Notes under the pieces: generated by a model
Told to the model about the DNA's origin: nothing
The model's database searches: none
What the model saw: only the letters and a program-made list of their open reading frames with translations
Position numbers and translations under genes: made by a program
NCBI GenBank assembly: GCA_025890175.1
Contig: JANPYM010000015.1
Coordinates: forward strand, 434,112-498,111
Length of the DNA: 64,000 bases
Reading direction: 5' to 3'
From: Ciborinia camelliae
Taxonomy: Eukaryota > Ascomycota > Leotiomycetes > Helotiales > Sclerotiniaceae
In this document: one piece after another, positions 12,251 to 24,155 of the stretch
Layout: every line of letters starts with the position of its first letter
Numbering within the stretch: the first letter of the stretch is position 1

Positions 12251-15200
12251 ATGGGAGGTTTATTGTGGTTCCTTTTCATTTATTGCTTAGGTGGTCTCAC
12301 ATTTCTTCCTATCGTCATAGTAGCATTATTATTTCACGCATTCTATACCTTCCCAGTTCGCGACGATACCGATTCACGAAAACATTTCGAGTCAATCTTG
12401 AGACCTGGTGATGATGTCGATGCTATTAAATCTGCACAGAAGTCCCTGGGCGAAAAGTTCCAACTTCACAACAACCATGAGGCAGATGTGGCTGCTGGAT
12501 ATTTTGCTATTTGTAGGGAATACTCACCGGGCGGCGTGAATGGGAAGCCTCCAGAACGAACAACACCTGTTGGCTCAACTACAGTCTCTGCGCCCAGTCC
12601 TAGCGTTTACCAGAGCATGTACAGAAGCTTGTTCGAGAGAAAGACGAGCAATGGCCCGCTGGATAACAAGGCCGCGGGGAAACCACAGAAGAAGGGTGGC
12701 AATGTATTCTATGTGGTCTTGAGGTAAAATTGTCTACAAATAAACCCAAACACTTCTCATATAATATAAGACATACTGACAGTTAGGCTAGGCATGGGCA
12801 TCTGATGCTTTTTGACGACGATGACCAGCTCGAAGTTCGATACGTAGTGTCTTTGGCTCATCACGATGTTAGCATATACTCGGGACTGGATGATAGTACA
12901 CCAGAGGGAGAATTGTTTATAAAACGAAATGCTATTTGCTTGTCAAGAAAAAAAGGTGTCGGCGAGATGACTGCCGATGGCAAGCCTTCTCAGCCCTTCT
13001 ACCTGTTCTCCGAAAACTGCTCTGATAAGGAAGATTTTTATTTTGCACTTCTTCGAAACCAAGACTCCAACTCGACCCCGAAACCACCGGTTCCGTTGCA
13101 GTACGATGTTAAAGATATCATTACTCTTGTCCAAAGGTTGCATTCATCCGAAGAACATCTTCAGACAAGGTGGATTAATGCACTCATTGGTCGAATATTT
13201 CTTGCGTTGTATAAGACGCCAGAGATCGAGAATTTTATTCGAGCAAAGATCACCAAGAAGATTTCAAGAGTCAAAACTCCCAACTTTTTAAGACAAATTA
13301 CTCTTCGCAACGTAGATATGGGGGCTGCCGCACCGGTGATCACGAATCCTCGTTTGAAAGATTTGACTGTGGATGGGCAGCTTATTGTGGAAGCCGATGT
13401 TCGTTACACTGGTAACTTTCGTCTCGAAGTTGCCGCAATAGCTCGCCTTGAGCTCGGCGCACGCTTCAAAGCCCGGGAAGTGAACCTACTGTTGGCTGTT
13501 GTCTTGAAAAAAATTGAGGGCCATATGCTACTCCGAATCAAGCCGCCGCCCTCAAATAGGCTCTGGGTTACATTTGAGACCATGCCAAAGATAGACATGA
13601 CAATAGAGCCCATTGTAAGTTCGCGGCAGATTACGTACACGCTGATTCTTCGCCAGATCGAGAATAGGATCAAGGAAGTTATCGCTGAAAGTTTAGTCTT
13701 TCCCAATTGGGATGATTCGCCATTTGCCAGTAGCATAGACAAGTTATGGAGAGGTGGCATTTGGGCAAATGACAGACGTGCGGAACACTCTGAGGATGCC
13801 GAAACCGTTGCCGCTGAGGATGGAGACGTGGACGAGGTAGAGGCTCTAGAAGCTGAACACGATGACACCACAACATCTACGCCACAGATAGAAAAGAGTT
13901 ACAGCACTCCTATACCTGATACTAACCTTTCTAATGCTATTCATTCGCGGAAAGGCACAAAGTCCACTTCAAATCTTGTCACTCCGTCTTCTAGCAGCTC
14001 ATCTACGGGAGTTGATGCGCGACCCTCGACTGGTGACAAGCCACGAGCCCTTCGTTCAGGGTCTTTTGCTAACGCCTCTTCTCCGGTAGTCACTACCGAC
14101 GTAACAAATGCGGATGTATTCAAGCCCTCGAGCCCTCCTAATGAAAATCACGCCGCAACCGCTATGGCTAAACTGTCTGCGAAGACAGAAGTCCCTGTAC
14201 AAAGTCCTACCGGGTCTCCCAGCCGATCAATAAACTTGAAACTTGGTAGCAGTCAATCCTCGTCATCTTCACGGGACTCTTCACACTCTGAGAAAGCTTC
14301 TACGAGCAATTCCATACTACAAGCTTCGTTGGAGCCATCATTGCTTACTGACAAATCCAGCATCAATTCTTATCCTTCAAGTCCAGCAAGTTTAAGTACT
14401 ACATCAATAAAGTCAGAATTTCTAACTCCTAAAGCTGTGGGTATTCCGAAACGTGAGAATACCACATCTTCAGCAAAATCGTCTACTTCGGAGACCAAAC
14501 GATTGTCTCTTGCCGCTGTTACGAACGCGGCGGCAACGGCAAAAACTTGGGGTGTAAGTTTATTCTGGCGTCTCCTTTGGGCATTTTCATGCATCAAATT
14601 TGCAGGAATGCTTACGTAATGCATATATATGCTAAATTACTACATATCGCTCACGTTTTTGTTCTCGGAATCTGTGTGAATGTACGGCTAATCTTGATAT
14701 ATTTAGTGGAATGCTATTCAACGACGCAACGATCAGAAAGGAGTCAGCTCATCAGAACCAACGGAAACAGCTCAACCACGCGTCATGGGGCGCGGACAGC
14801 CGCTACCTCCCCCTGGAATACCTCTACCTCTACCAGACAAAAAGACAAAAACGGCCCCTATCCCCGTGCCTAAACGGAAGCCAATCCCCCCTCCTGTTTT
14901 ACCACCAAGGCATCAAACAGAATCAACTACGAGTCAGCAGCATCACAACGATCCACGGCCTCCTTTGCCAAGGCGTGGTTCTCGGGATAATACAGACACT
15001 GGAGATGATGGCCTCTTGATTGTGTCAGCACCATCGGAACCCACAACACCGGTAACTGATAATTCGCCACAATACATGCAGCCGTGGGTAGATGATGTGG
15101 ATGAGGCGATTGGAGAACACCAACATCCTCGAGCTGTTACTTCTTCACCTTCTGCTCCTGTTGATCGTGAACCACCCCAACTCCCAAAGAGGCGACACCC

Positions 15201-15321
15201 ACGCCGAGTTATCTCGAGTAGTCCTGAAGAAGATGGACATAAATTGCCCTCATGGATGGTAGCACAGGAGCATGAAGCCCGGGCCAAAAGCACTTTCGTT
15301 GATGAAGATGCAGGTCTTTGA
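12251..15321 (+). CDS. NVJ2/TEX2-type PH-SMP lipid-transfer protein
   Basis: Predicted ER-anchored lipid-transfer protein of membrane contact sites, related to yeast Nvj2 and animal TEX2. Three exons (12251-12723, 12792-14553, 14707-15321) give 949 residues. An N-terminal hydrophobic anchor is at about residues 4-30 (FIYCLGGLTFLPIVIVALLF). A PH-like domain begins near residue 150 and is rejoined by intron 1 to read FYVVLRHGHLMLFDDDD. The SMP domain runs from about 280 to 470 (WINALIGRIFLALYKTPEIE, then NPRLKDLTVDGQL). A long Ser/Thr-rich tail, then a Pro-rich last exon rich in PLPLPDKK-like stretches, closes the protein. The start at MGGLLWF was chosen because it opens directly into the membrane anchor; an earlier in-frame start is possible. 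The second intron is supported by an exact phase-0 join (KTWG to WNAIQRR). Confidence 0.88.
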
Positions 15322-15956
15322 GTTATGTAGTTGGGTATTTGACTCTTATATAGATACACGAGAAGAAGCTTGGTGCATAAATGGCGCTGTACACATACAA
15401 GTCTGTTGGGATCAGGATCATATGGGAAATAAGGATTTGGTTATCCTACATTGGCGGGCGTTGCATGGTTATCTGGTTCGGAGGATTGCGGGTATTGCTA
15501 GGGTGGAGCGGAACGATCATATAGAACATACAGTAGGAATCATGAATCAAAAACCTTATGAATACAAGATTACCATCTCCCAATCTTCCAATAACTTGTT
15601 TACTATACTAGTAAGTAAGTTTTCGTGACACATCCAGATATCCAGTACCGGTCGATAATGATAGGTAATTATTGTAATGAGCGAAGTTGCATAAATACTG
15701 ATTGATTGAAATATGTAAGATTACATACCTGCACAGCCACGACCCACACATAGCATACCTTACCTACCTAGGTAATAAGTATCCGCCACATTACGCAGCT
15801 CCACTAAAACTTACCCCGTACCCGTACAACATTATATCTCGATACGATTCCACCTTCTAATAATCCTTTGGTGTTTCCGACACTTTACCCTACATATTTC
15901 TTTTTCATATTATCTACCTACCTTTTGTACATTTCGCGCTCCACGCGCTCTCAATC
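15322..15956. other. Intergenic upstream of SLA2
   Basis: Holds the 3' flank of the PH-SMP gene and the promoter and leader of SLA2. TACCTAGGTA is at 15765-15774. Pyrimidine-rich DNA precedes the SLA2 start, common in fungal promoters. No other gene is seen. Confidence 0.5.
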
Positions 15957-18900
15957 ATGTCATACGCAACGTCTGCCAGAAACGTGGATCATACCAAGTA
16001 AGTCGACGGGAAGTCCGGACCTCTAAGCTCCCTATCTCCTTTTATTGTCAAGCTTTGAGTTTTACTCTGACATTGTTACATTTGATCAGGTCCGAGGCGG
16101 AGCTTGCAATCAACATTCGAAAAGCCACAAGCATCGAGGAGACCGCGCCGAAACGCAAACATGTTCGTAGCTGTATTGTCTATACATGGGATCATAACAG
16201 CTCTGGAGCCTTCTGGGCTGGTATGAAAGTGTCAGTTTAAACCCTTTTAAACTTGTACTCCAAATTAGCGCATCAAAATCTAGAAGTTCATGAGATCTCA
16301 GTGATGCGAGACACGTGGGATGAACGAAAATGGCTAACTTTAGGCATAGACAACCTATTCTTGCAGATGAGGTTCAGACATTCAAGGCCTTGATTACCGT
16401 CCATAAAGTTCTACAAGAGGGCCACCCATCGACTTTACGCGAGGCTATGTCGAACCGGAGCTGGCTCGACAGTCTGAATAGAGGCATGTCAGGCGAAGGT
16501 ATGCGGGGTTATGCACCTCTGATCAAAGAATATGTCAACTTTCTTCTGTCCAAATTGAGCTTCCACCAACAACATCCCGACTTTAATGGCACATTTGAAT
16601 ACGAGGAATACATCAGCTTAAAAGGGATCAACGACCCAAATGAAGGTTATGAAACCATTTCAGACCTTATGGCTCTACAGGACAGGATCGAGCACTTCCA
16701 GAAATTGATATTTTCACACTTCCGAAATGGAGGCCATAACGAATGCAGAATTTCCGCACTGGTGCCTTTAGTACAAGAGAGTTATGGTATCTACAAGTTC
16801 ATTACCAGCATGCTACGAGCTATGCACACGAGTATGTTATGAAGCTCACAATTAGACATTCCCCTCTAACTTGACCTACAGCAACCGGTGATGACGATGC
16901 CCTTGAGCCTTTGAGAGGCAGATACGATGCCCAACATTATCGTCTTGTAAAGTTCTACTACGAATGCTCCAATCTTCGATACCTTACGAGCTTAATTAAT
17001 GTACCGAAGCTACCGCAAGAACCCCCGAATTTGCTTTCGGAAGATGATTCTGCCCCCAGATTGCCGCAGCGGCCGAAGCAAGAGATTGAGAGGCAAATCA
17101 CACCCCCGAAACCTCCCAAGACGGAGGAGCCAGATGAAATTGGCGAGTTCTGGAAGAGCGAACAGGACCGACAAAATAGGGAGTATGAAGAACAACAGAG
17201 AGTTCTAGCAGAGCAGCAGAGGCAACAAATGTTAGCACAGCAGCAAGCACAACTTCAAGCGCAGCAAAATTATGAAGAACAGCAGCGTTTACTGGCCGAG
17301 CAGCAAAGGCGAGAGCAAGAACAATTGATGCTACAACAATCTCAACAACAAACTTATGGTCGCCTAGCAGAACTCGAACGGGAGAACCTAGAGGCTCGAG
17401 CACAGTATGCAAGGGATCAGCTCATGTTGCAACAATACGACCAAAAGATCAAGGCGCTGGAGGGTGAGCTTGCGCAGCTGCAGAACAGTTATGGACAACA
17501 AATTGGTAGTAAAGAGGATCAGATTAGAGCTCTGCAAGAGCAAGTTAACACCTGGAGGACGAAATACGAAGCGCTTGCCAAACTGTATTCACAATTGCGA
17601 CATGAACATCTCGACCTCCTTCAAAGATTCAAGAGCGTTCAGCTAAAGGCAGCCTCAGCTCAAGAGGCCATTGATAAGCGGGAAAAGCTAGAACGGGAGA
17701 TCAAGACCAAAAACCTCGAGCTCGCCGACATGATCAGAGAAAGAGATAGAGCTCTGCATGAGAAGGACCGTCTCACTGGTGGAAATCGGGAAGAGCTTGA
17801 AAAGCTTAAACGCGAGCTTCGTATGGCTTTGGATCGTGCCGATAACCTGGAGCGAAGTAAAGGCAATGAGTTGTCTACGATGCTTTCCAAGTACAATCGT
17901 GAAATGGCAGATCTAGAGGAGGCTCTTCGCAACAAATCCCGCGCATTAGAGGATGTCCATGCCAAATACAGTGAAGGGGGTTCAGATGCCGAAAGATTAC
18001 TCAGAGACAAAGAGGATGAGCTGGAGGTCTACAAGCAAAGTTTGGATGATGCGTTGATTAGACTCAATGAGCTCGAGATGTCGAAAGGTGACGATGAGCA
18101 TGCTATGGATGGAGAGATCGACGCTATGCTCCTCTCAAATATTGGCAAATTCAACGATATGATAGATTCCGTTCTTCAGAGTGGGGTTCAGCGTGTTGAC
18201 GATGCTCTTTACGAACTCGATTCCACCATGCAAGCTGGTAATCAAAATGCAACCCCATCTTACGTCCTTTCGCAGATTGAAAAGGCATCAGCAAGCGCTA
18301 CAGAATTCGCTACAGCTTTCAATAATTTTATAGCGGATGGTCCAGACAGTAACCATGCCGAGATCATTCGGACCATCAATATCTTCTCCAGCTCGATTTC
18401 CGATGTACTTAGCAATACCAAGGGTCTCACGAGGCTTGCGACAGACGACAAGAAGGCCGATCAGCTTACCAATGGTGCACGCCAATCTGCGCAGTCTACT
18501 GTCAAGTTTTTCCGTGGCTTGCAAAGCTTCCGACTGGATGGCATGGATCCAATGCAGCGAACTGAGGTGGTCATCAACAGCAACAATGAGGTACAGATCC
18601 ACCTGCAACGCTTAAACAAACTTGCAGATACATTTGCACCAAACAGCAGTAAACTTACAAACAACAAAGGCGACCTGGGCGATTTGGTCGACAATGAGCT
18701 CACCAAAGCTGCCGATGCAATTGCTGCCGCTGCTGCACGCCTCGCGAAGCTCAAGTCCAAACCCAAGGATCAGTACTCGACATACAGACTTGAAATCCAC
18801 GACTCAATCCTTGATGCTGCCATTGCTGTTACGACCGCCATCGCCAGGTTGATTAAGGCGGCTACTGTTACCCAACAAGAGATCGTTCAGGCTGGTCGTG

Positions 18901-19440
18901 GCTCGTCTTCCAAGACCGCTTTCTACAAGAAGAACAACCGATGGACTGAGGGGCTCATCTCCGCCGCCAAAGCAGTGGCAACATCAACAAATACATTAAT
19001 TGAGACCGCAGATGGGGTTCTTTCCGGGCGCAACAGTCCGGAACAACTTATCGTTGCTTCCAATGATGTTGCAGCCTCTACAGCCCAACTAGTTGCTGCT
19101 AGCAGAGTCAAGGCCGGGTTCATGAGCAAAAGCCAAGAGAGCTTGGAGCAAGCCAGCAAAGCGGTCGGTGCAGCCTGCAGGACCCTTGTCAGACAAGTGC
19201 AAAGTATGATCAAGGATCGGGATCAAGACGATGAAGGAGAGGATTACGCCAAGCTCGGGGCGCATGAATTCAAGGTTAGGGAAATGGAGCAACAGGTGAG
19301 TTCCATTGAACGAAAGAATTTGATCGAAATATTACTAACATTAATCCTTACAGGTCGAAATCCTACAACTCGAGAACAACTTGTCGGCGGCGAGGAAGAG
19401 GTTGGGCGAAATGCGAAAGATATCCTATTTGGAGGATTAA
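15957..19440 (+). CDS. SLA2: SLA2/END4 endocytic actin-binding adaptor
   Basis: Links clathrin coats and PI(4,5)P2 membranes to cortical actin during endocytosis. Five exons (15957-15997, 16090-16230, 16350-16831, 16882-19295, 19354-19440) give 1054 residues, normal for the family. An ANTH domain covers about residues 10-280 (EAELAINIRKATSIEE, FKALITVHKVLQEGHP). A Gln-rich coiled coil follows from about 300 to 620. The talin-like I/LWEQ (THATCH) actin-binding module covers about 830-1025 and precedes a short coil ending in SYLED. The exon 2 donor was placed at GTCAGT because only that site restores GMKVQPILADEV. The last exon is only 29 codons; reading through its intron gives a false frame. 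SLA2 is one of the two standard flanks of ascomycete MAT loci, and the MAT genes lie 1.3 kb downstream. Confidence 0.96.
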
Positions 19441-20748
19441 ATGTCATGGCATTGGTGGGCGATGGTTTCTTGTAGCTTGGTCGAGGATATACAGTTGGAC
19501 AGGAAGAAACAATGGACTGCGGGGCGATTCTTTTGATAAGCGTGTTGATATCCTAATTTGATAGCAGTTCTTTCACTGGGGACGATGACACTCGTAGGGA
19601 AGGCATTCGTGGAAATACTTTTGATACCGAGGCGAAATGAATACTTCGAGTTTCGTACATCACTTTTTTCCACTCGTGTATCTTCATGATTGCAGTTTGC
19701 TTAGGGGTATCAGAAACCGATTGACTTGTCAGACATCATAATTTCCACCATTTCATCACAAAATACCCCTGATCTGATGCTAGGATCACCCGAGAATGGT
19801 TACCCAGATTATGGATGAAATCTAACAAGTGATAACAGCATAAAATCTTACAGAGCCATGAAATTGAATACTCACAATCTTGAACGCCAGCAACTTGTTA
19901 ATGCTGATATCGCACTGTCAAATGATGGAATGCCTATGACTTTCCACCACTGCCACAAAAAGTTTCAATTTTAATGGTTCATGTTTATGTCAAATCTCGT
20001 ATTCGTATTTTATCCTTGTTGCACTTGGACGCACCAACGCACCAGCATCCGTAAAAGGTTACATTCGCGAATGGCGATTTGCATTAGTGTTATGATGGTT
20101 TAGTAATTGGCGCCCGTGTCTCCACATTCTTATTTCTACGACATGTCATGCTTGTATGTGATGAAAAAAAAAGAGAAACTGCATCATGCATCGCCTATGA
20201 TCGATACTTATTATCACGCATATTATTAAACATGTTTTACATCGGGATATTTTAAAGCAGAAGAGGTATCTTTTAATTGATTCGAGAGGTATTTGAAGAA
20301 GGAAAAAGAAATTTAATTTACCGGAACCTTTTGCAAATATACAAGACCGCAAGCTTCAAGCTCAGCAGGTCAATCTATGAGTATCAATCCTTCCAGATTA
20401 TGAACAAACCGTAATGAGAATACAAGACCGCAAGCTTCATGCTTAGCAGGTCAACTTTGAGTATCAATCCTTCCAAATTATGAACAAAGTGTAATGAGAA
20501 CCATGTACTGAGAAGAGAACGATGAGAACGAGGAAGCCTGATGCGTAACAGGTATTCCCATTGTATCCATCAAGATGTTGAAGACCAGGTCAAGAATTCC
20601 CCAAATGTTCTATATAAAGACATACTTTGCTGATGAGTATAAACATCCATCCAACTCCTAATTGTCGTAGTAGCTCCATGCTGAAGAGTGATGTTCGTGG
20701 GAGCGAGATAATTACTCGGTGCCGCGAAATATTCGAGTATATGGCAGG
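19441..20748. other. SLA2 to MAT1-1-1 spacer
   Basis: No coding feature recognised. One tandem duplication (20341-20502) is listed separately. The idiomorph boundary on the SLA2 side probably lies in this interval, but a sequence from the opposite mating type is needed to place it. Confidence 0.5.
20341..20502. repeat. 81-bp tandem duplication near MAT1-1-1 3' end
   Basis: Two head-to-tail copies (20341-20421 and 20422-20502) begin ACAAGACCGCAAGCTTCA and end GTAATGAGAA, with a handful of substitutions. The sequence is non-coding and lies downstream of MAT1-1-1. Confidence 0.85.
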
Positions 20749-21914
20749 CTACGCCTCAGCAAGATCTAAGACAATTAGTATGGTAATTCGGGTAAATTGA
20801 TAGAGTTAACTTACTTGAGGAAGGTGAAGAGGCGTCGCCAGTAACGTCAAGGTTGTTTGCATCACCAAGGGAGGTGGGATTGAAGTGGTCGAAGTCCCAC
20901 CGGCTGAGTCCACCAAGGTCGACCGAGCCATTGTCGTGACTCCAGTAGCCAGCCATCATACCAGTGGACCAAGGCGGAGGAGGTGGTAGTGCCCCAGCTG
21001 GTGGTGCTGGTTGACCTGGTGCTGTTGCGGGTGGAGTGTAAGCAAGGGGCTCGTCAAAAGCTGGCTTAGGAGGTGGAGCAACAATAACATCCTTAGGCAT
21101 CTCCCAGGCACCATATGCATTCTGAGTGGAAGCAATATGTTGCGTGACAGGGAGAGTTCCTTGAATAGCCATGTTAGCATTAGGATGGACACGGTTCCAA
21201 CCTTGAACGATGCTTGCAGCGGTTGCGACTGGCAAGTAGCCTTGAGCGCCACAGAAGGTGATGATGTCCAAATCTGTCAAGATAGTTCTGGCAATGTGTG
21301 CTGGGAATGAGGCAATGTCTGGTGGAGAAGTTTGACGAAGACAGACAGTTCCCTCTTCATTCGTTTCAAATGTCCAGTTGAGGTCGGAAAGGTAGTCTTG
21401 GACAGAGAGTATACCAATGTGAGAACACACGATAGAAAGGAATTCAGCGACGGTTCTCTTGACACCAGCATCTCTCATAAGGGTGTAAGCGCGGGCAAGA
21501 ATCGTCCATTTGGCATGAAAAGGATCGCGTCCCCACAAGACACTGAGAATGGCAGACTTGTACTTTTGCGGAATATTCCCAAGCACAGCCAAAATCATGT
21601 AAAAGGCTAAGCAGATGTTAGTCCTGCGGAAAAAGTCATTCATTAAAAAACTCACTACGAAACAAGATATATGAATTGACGGAGCGCCGAGGAGCCTCGA
21701 TCCAAGCGCGCTCTCTCACGCTCATCTCAAGCTGTTTTATGTTATTCGGGAGCTGATCCATGAATGGTGCTGTTTCGTAGGTAAGTTGGTGCATGGTATC
21801 ATTAAGTCTCCTGCACTTGGTTGCTGGTTTCGATACGCGCCACTGAGCATTTGTCAGACTTCTCTGCTGACGCTTTATGGTGTGCGCCATGGTGGTCTTG
21901 AAAATTGGCGGCAT
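20749..21914 (-). CDS. MAT1-1-1: Mating-type protein MAT1-1-1 (alpha-domain)
   Basis: Alpha-domain transcription factor that sets MAT1-1 identity and activates mating genes in the nucleus. Three exons on the minus strand (21914-21656, 21606-20815, 20765-20749) give 355 residues. The alpha-box covers about 76-150: NSYILFRTFYMILAV, then LSVLWGRDPFHAKW with the hallmark LW-x2-DP at 110-115. The first intron falls inside the alpha-box right after FR, the site where many ascomycete MAT1-1-1 genes are interrupted. The C-terminal half is Pro-rich, and the last exon is tiny, encoding the end NLAEA. An in-frame ATG at 22016 offers a longer N-terminus; I prefer 21914. Position beside SLA2 supports the call. 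The alpha-box looks intact, so the gene is likely functional. Confidence 0.88.
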
Positions 21915-22268
21915 GATGAACTTTTGATTGTTATCAGTTGAAGAAGAGTAGTATTTGAAAAGAAAATAAATTAAAAGTCGCCGAAAGTTTGTCGAGAAAG
22001 TTGTAGAAGAGTTCATGGAAAATTGTCACAGGAGTTTTCTTAAATGGTATTTGTGTGGCGGGAATCAGCTAACAAATTTGTTTCAAAAAAAAAGGTTGCC
22101 ATTAAAAGTGAATATTAAAGCAACAAAGAATCTCCCATTTCTTTCACGCAATGATGGATATGTGTCACGTGATACTGTAATGCAAGACATGGGAAAAAGT
22201 GAAGTTAAAGTTCCAATTTTGGAAAGATTGATAACATCTGATTTTCCTCAAACTATGTACTGGGCATC
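21915..22268. other. Spacer between the two MAT genes
   Basis: About 350 bp between the MAT1-1-5 stop and the MAT1-1-1 start, both on the minus strand. It should hold the MAT1-1-1 promoter. An in-frame ATG at 22016 could extend MAT1-1-1 into it. The plus-strand open frame 22015-22272 has no recognisable product. Confidence 0.5.
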
Positions 22269-23576
22269 TTAGCTTAGTGTTTCTATTTTGTACCCCATCA
22301 TAAACCGATGATACGGGACATTTGCATTTCCTGTAATTACGGGATTCTCTGGCTGTCCGAAACTATGATGAACAACTTTTGCTAACTTCTCAACCCTTAA
22401 GATCCCATTTTTGTCGGTCTCTGACCTACATCCTGCTTTATAATCCACATAATTAATTGCCATGGTTGCGAATTTCGAGTAGCCCATATGCTCAAATGCT
22501 TGTCCTGGCGCAGGAAAATCTTCCAATGTATCCTAGATGTCGTTTCAGTTTCATTCTTGGTCATCGAGCAGCCTCTTATTATCAAACTTACATTTACTTT
22601 GCGATCGATAAGCCCCTCCTGTGAGAACCGCATTAGCCTTTCTATTTTCTTCGTGCATATGGGACATCTACTGGATATACTCACAATTCTGAATTGCCTT
22701 TCGTATAGTTCATACATGGTCGTGATTCTTCGGATTATGTTATCACCAATATGTGGTATTTTCTGCTGAATTCCAAGCCACCCTGGCGGCATCACAGGTG
22801 AAGAATTTTCCAGCCATCTAGACCAGGGGTGTTTTCCATCTGCCCGCCCTGGATGAAAAAATGGTAGCCTTTTGGCAAGTTGTTTCTCCTTCTCTCGCAT
22901 TGCATTCCGGGCAAGCTTACTCTCATTTTTCAAAAGTATAACATTTCGGAGATTTTCTATAACTTCCGCTATATGGCTCATTTTTTCCATGAATTGATGC
23001 TCTTGTACTAGGGTCGAGAAGAGTTCGGGTGATTCTTTAAGTCTCAGGCAGTGGTCAAATACGGTGTCGAGATCATGGAAAATGTCGGCATAGTCGGTAG
23101 GTAATGGGTCTTCCATTGTGTCGAAGTCTGTGTATCTGTAAAGGCCACGAAATTTCCAAATCAAAACGCAACAGTCTGTGACAAGGGCGTCCAGAAAAGC
23201 CGGCTCGCATGGTTTTCCATCAGAATTAGCAGCTGTCGAGATTAGAAACCATCATAGGCTTGGATGATGCTATGGACTTACTTGCTTCAATGCCCGGATC
23301 GAAACGTACAAAGGTTAAAGATACTGGCTCAGATCTCGGCGACACACCCGTCAGTATTCCATCTCTCTTTAATGCCTCAGTTAGCTCCAGAGGTTTCGCG
23401 TCCCAGAAAGTCGATGGATCGGACGTATTGATTTCATCAATTTTCCGACTTTTGAAGGCGTCGTGATGAATGGCATGAGCAGAAGATAATTTGGAGCCCT
23501 GTAGATGTTTCTTTCTTAACCATGCTTGATGTCGAATTTGGTGGGCAGTTTTGATTCTCAATTTCCAGTCTCTCAT
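22269..23576 (-). CDS. MAT1-1-5: Second idiomorph gene, probable MAT1-1-5
   Basis: Three exons on the minus strand (23576-23282, 23232-22592, 22532-22269) give 399 residues, with every join in frame. I recognise no DNA-binding domain. The middle contains a possible zinc-binding pair, CPIC, followed by a basic stretch (TKKIERLMRF), and there are additional cysteines in CEPAFLDALVTDCC. The name rests on position (between MAT1-1-1 and APN2, same strand as MAT1-1-1) and on the knowledge that MAT1-1 strains of Botrytis and Sclerotinia relatives carry MAT1-1-5 there, a gene of unknown biochemical role. It could be a different idiomorph-specific gene. Open frame and splice signals look intact. Confidence 0.65.
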
Positions 23577-23712
23577 ATTGAAATTGTTGCTGCTATCGTG
23601 GGGTATGTTTAATACCGCCCCAATTTTTTATGTGTTTATCTTCGCTGGCTTCTCGCTAAGTAAGGCTGTCTTGCAAAATAAGTGACCCAGAAATTCACCA
23701 ACATAGACGAGA

Positions 23713-24155
23713 ATGGCGACTAATGATTTACAAATCGCATTTCCTCCAACATTGTCATCACTTTACAAATTTCACACATACCACTGTGACGGTATACATA
23801 ACTTGCATTGATACATTGTAACACTTTAAATACAGGTAGACGATTATGATGCTAACTATCTGGGCAGAGAAACACTGAAAAGTTAACCACTGAACAATTC
23901 TCCCGCGGCCTCCACAACACCATCTACTCTACCAACTATCCTACCTCAACCCATGTTTCTATTGATGCCGCTGATCATGATGCATTTGGTCTTAATGTTA
24001 AAGTTAATCACGCGAACATTGCAGATCAGTACATCAATCCATGCACTCTAAAATTCAATTTAGTAAAACATCCCCCTATTATATCATTCTTCAAACTGGC
24101 GCAGGAAGTGAACTTATTATACAGTCAGAAGGAAAAGCTCGTCCCAGCTATTTAA
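23713..24155 (+). pseudogene. Degenerate reading frame inside the MAT locus
   Basis: A start and 26 codons (MATNDLQIAFPPTLSSLYKF...) begin at 23713. A later stretch from about 23867 to the stop at 24155 is open for about 90 codons and reads like real protein (STHVSIDAADHDAFGLNVKV, then FKLAQEVNLLYSQKEKL). Between them lie a GTATAC donor-like site, a perfect TGCTAAC branch point and GGGCAG, but the phases do not match. The frame VDDYDANYLGRETLKS just upstream is also open, in another phase. This pattern suggests a broken gene with at least one frameshift. The product is not recognised; it has no HMG box. A relic of an opposite-mating-type gene is one possibility given the position. Confidence 0.4.
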
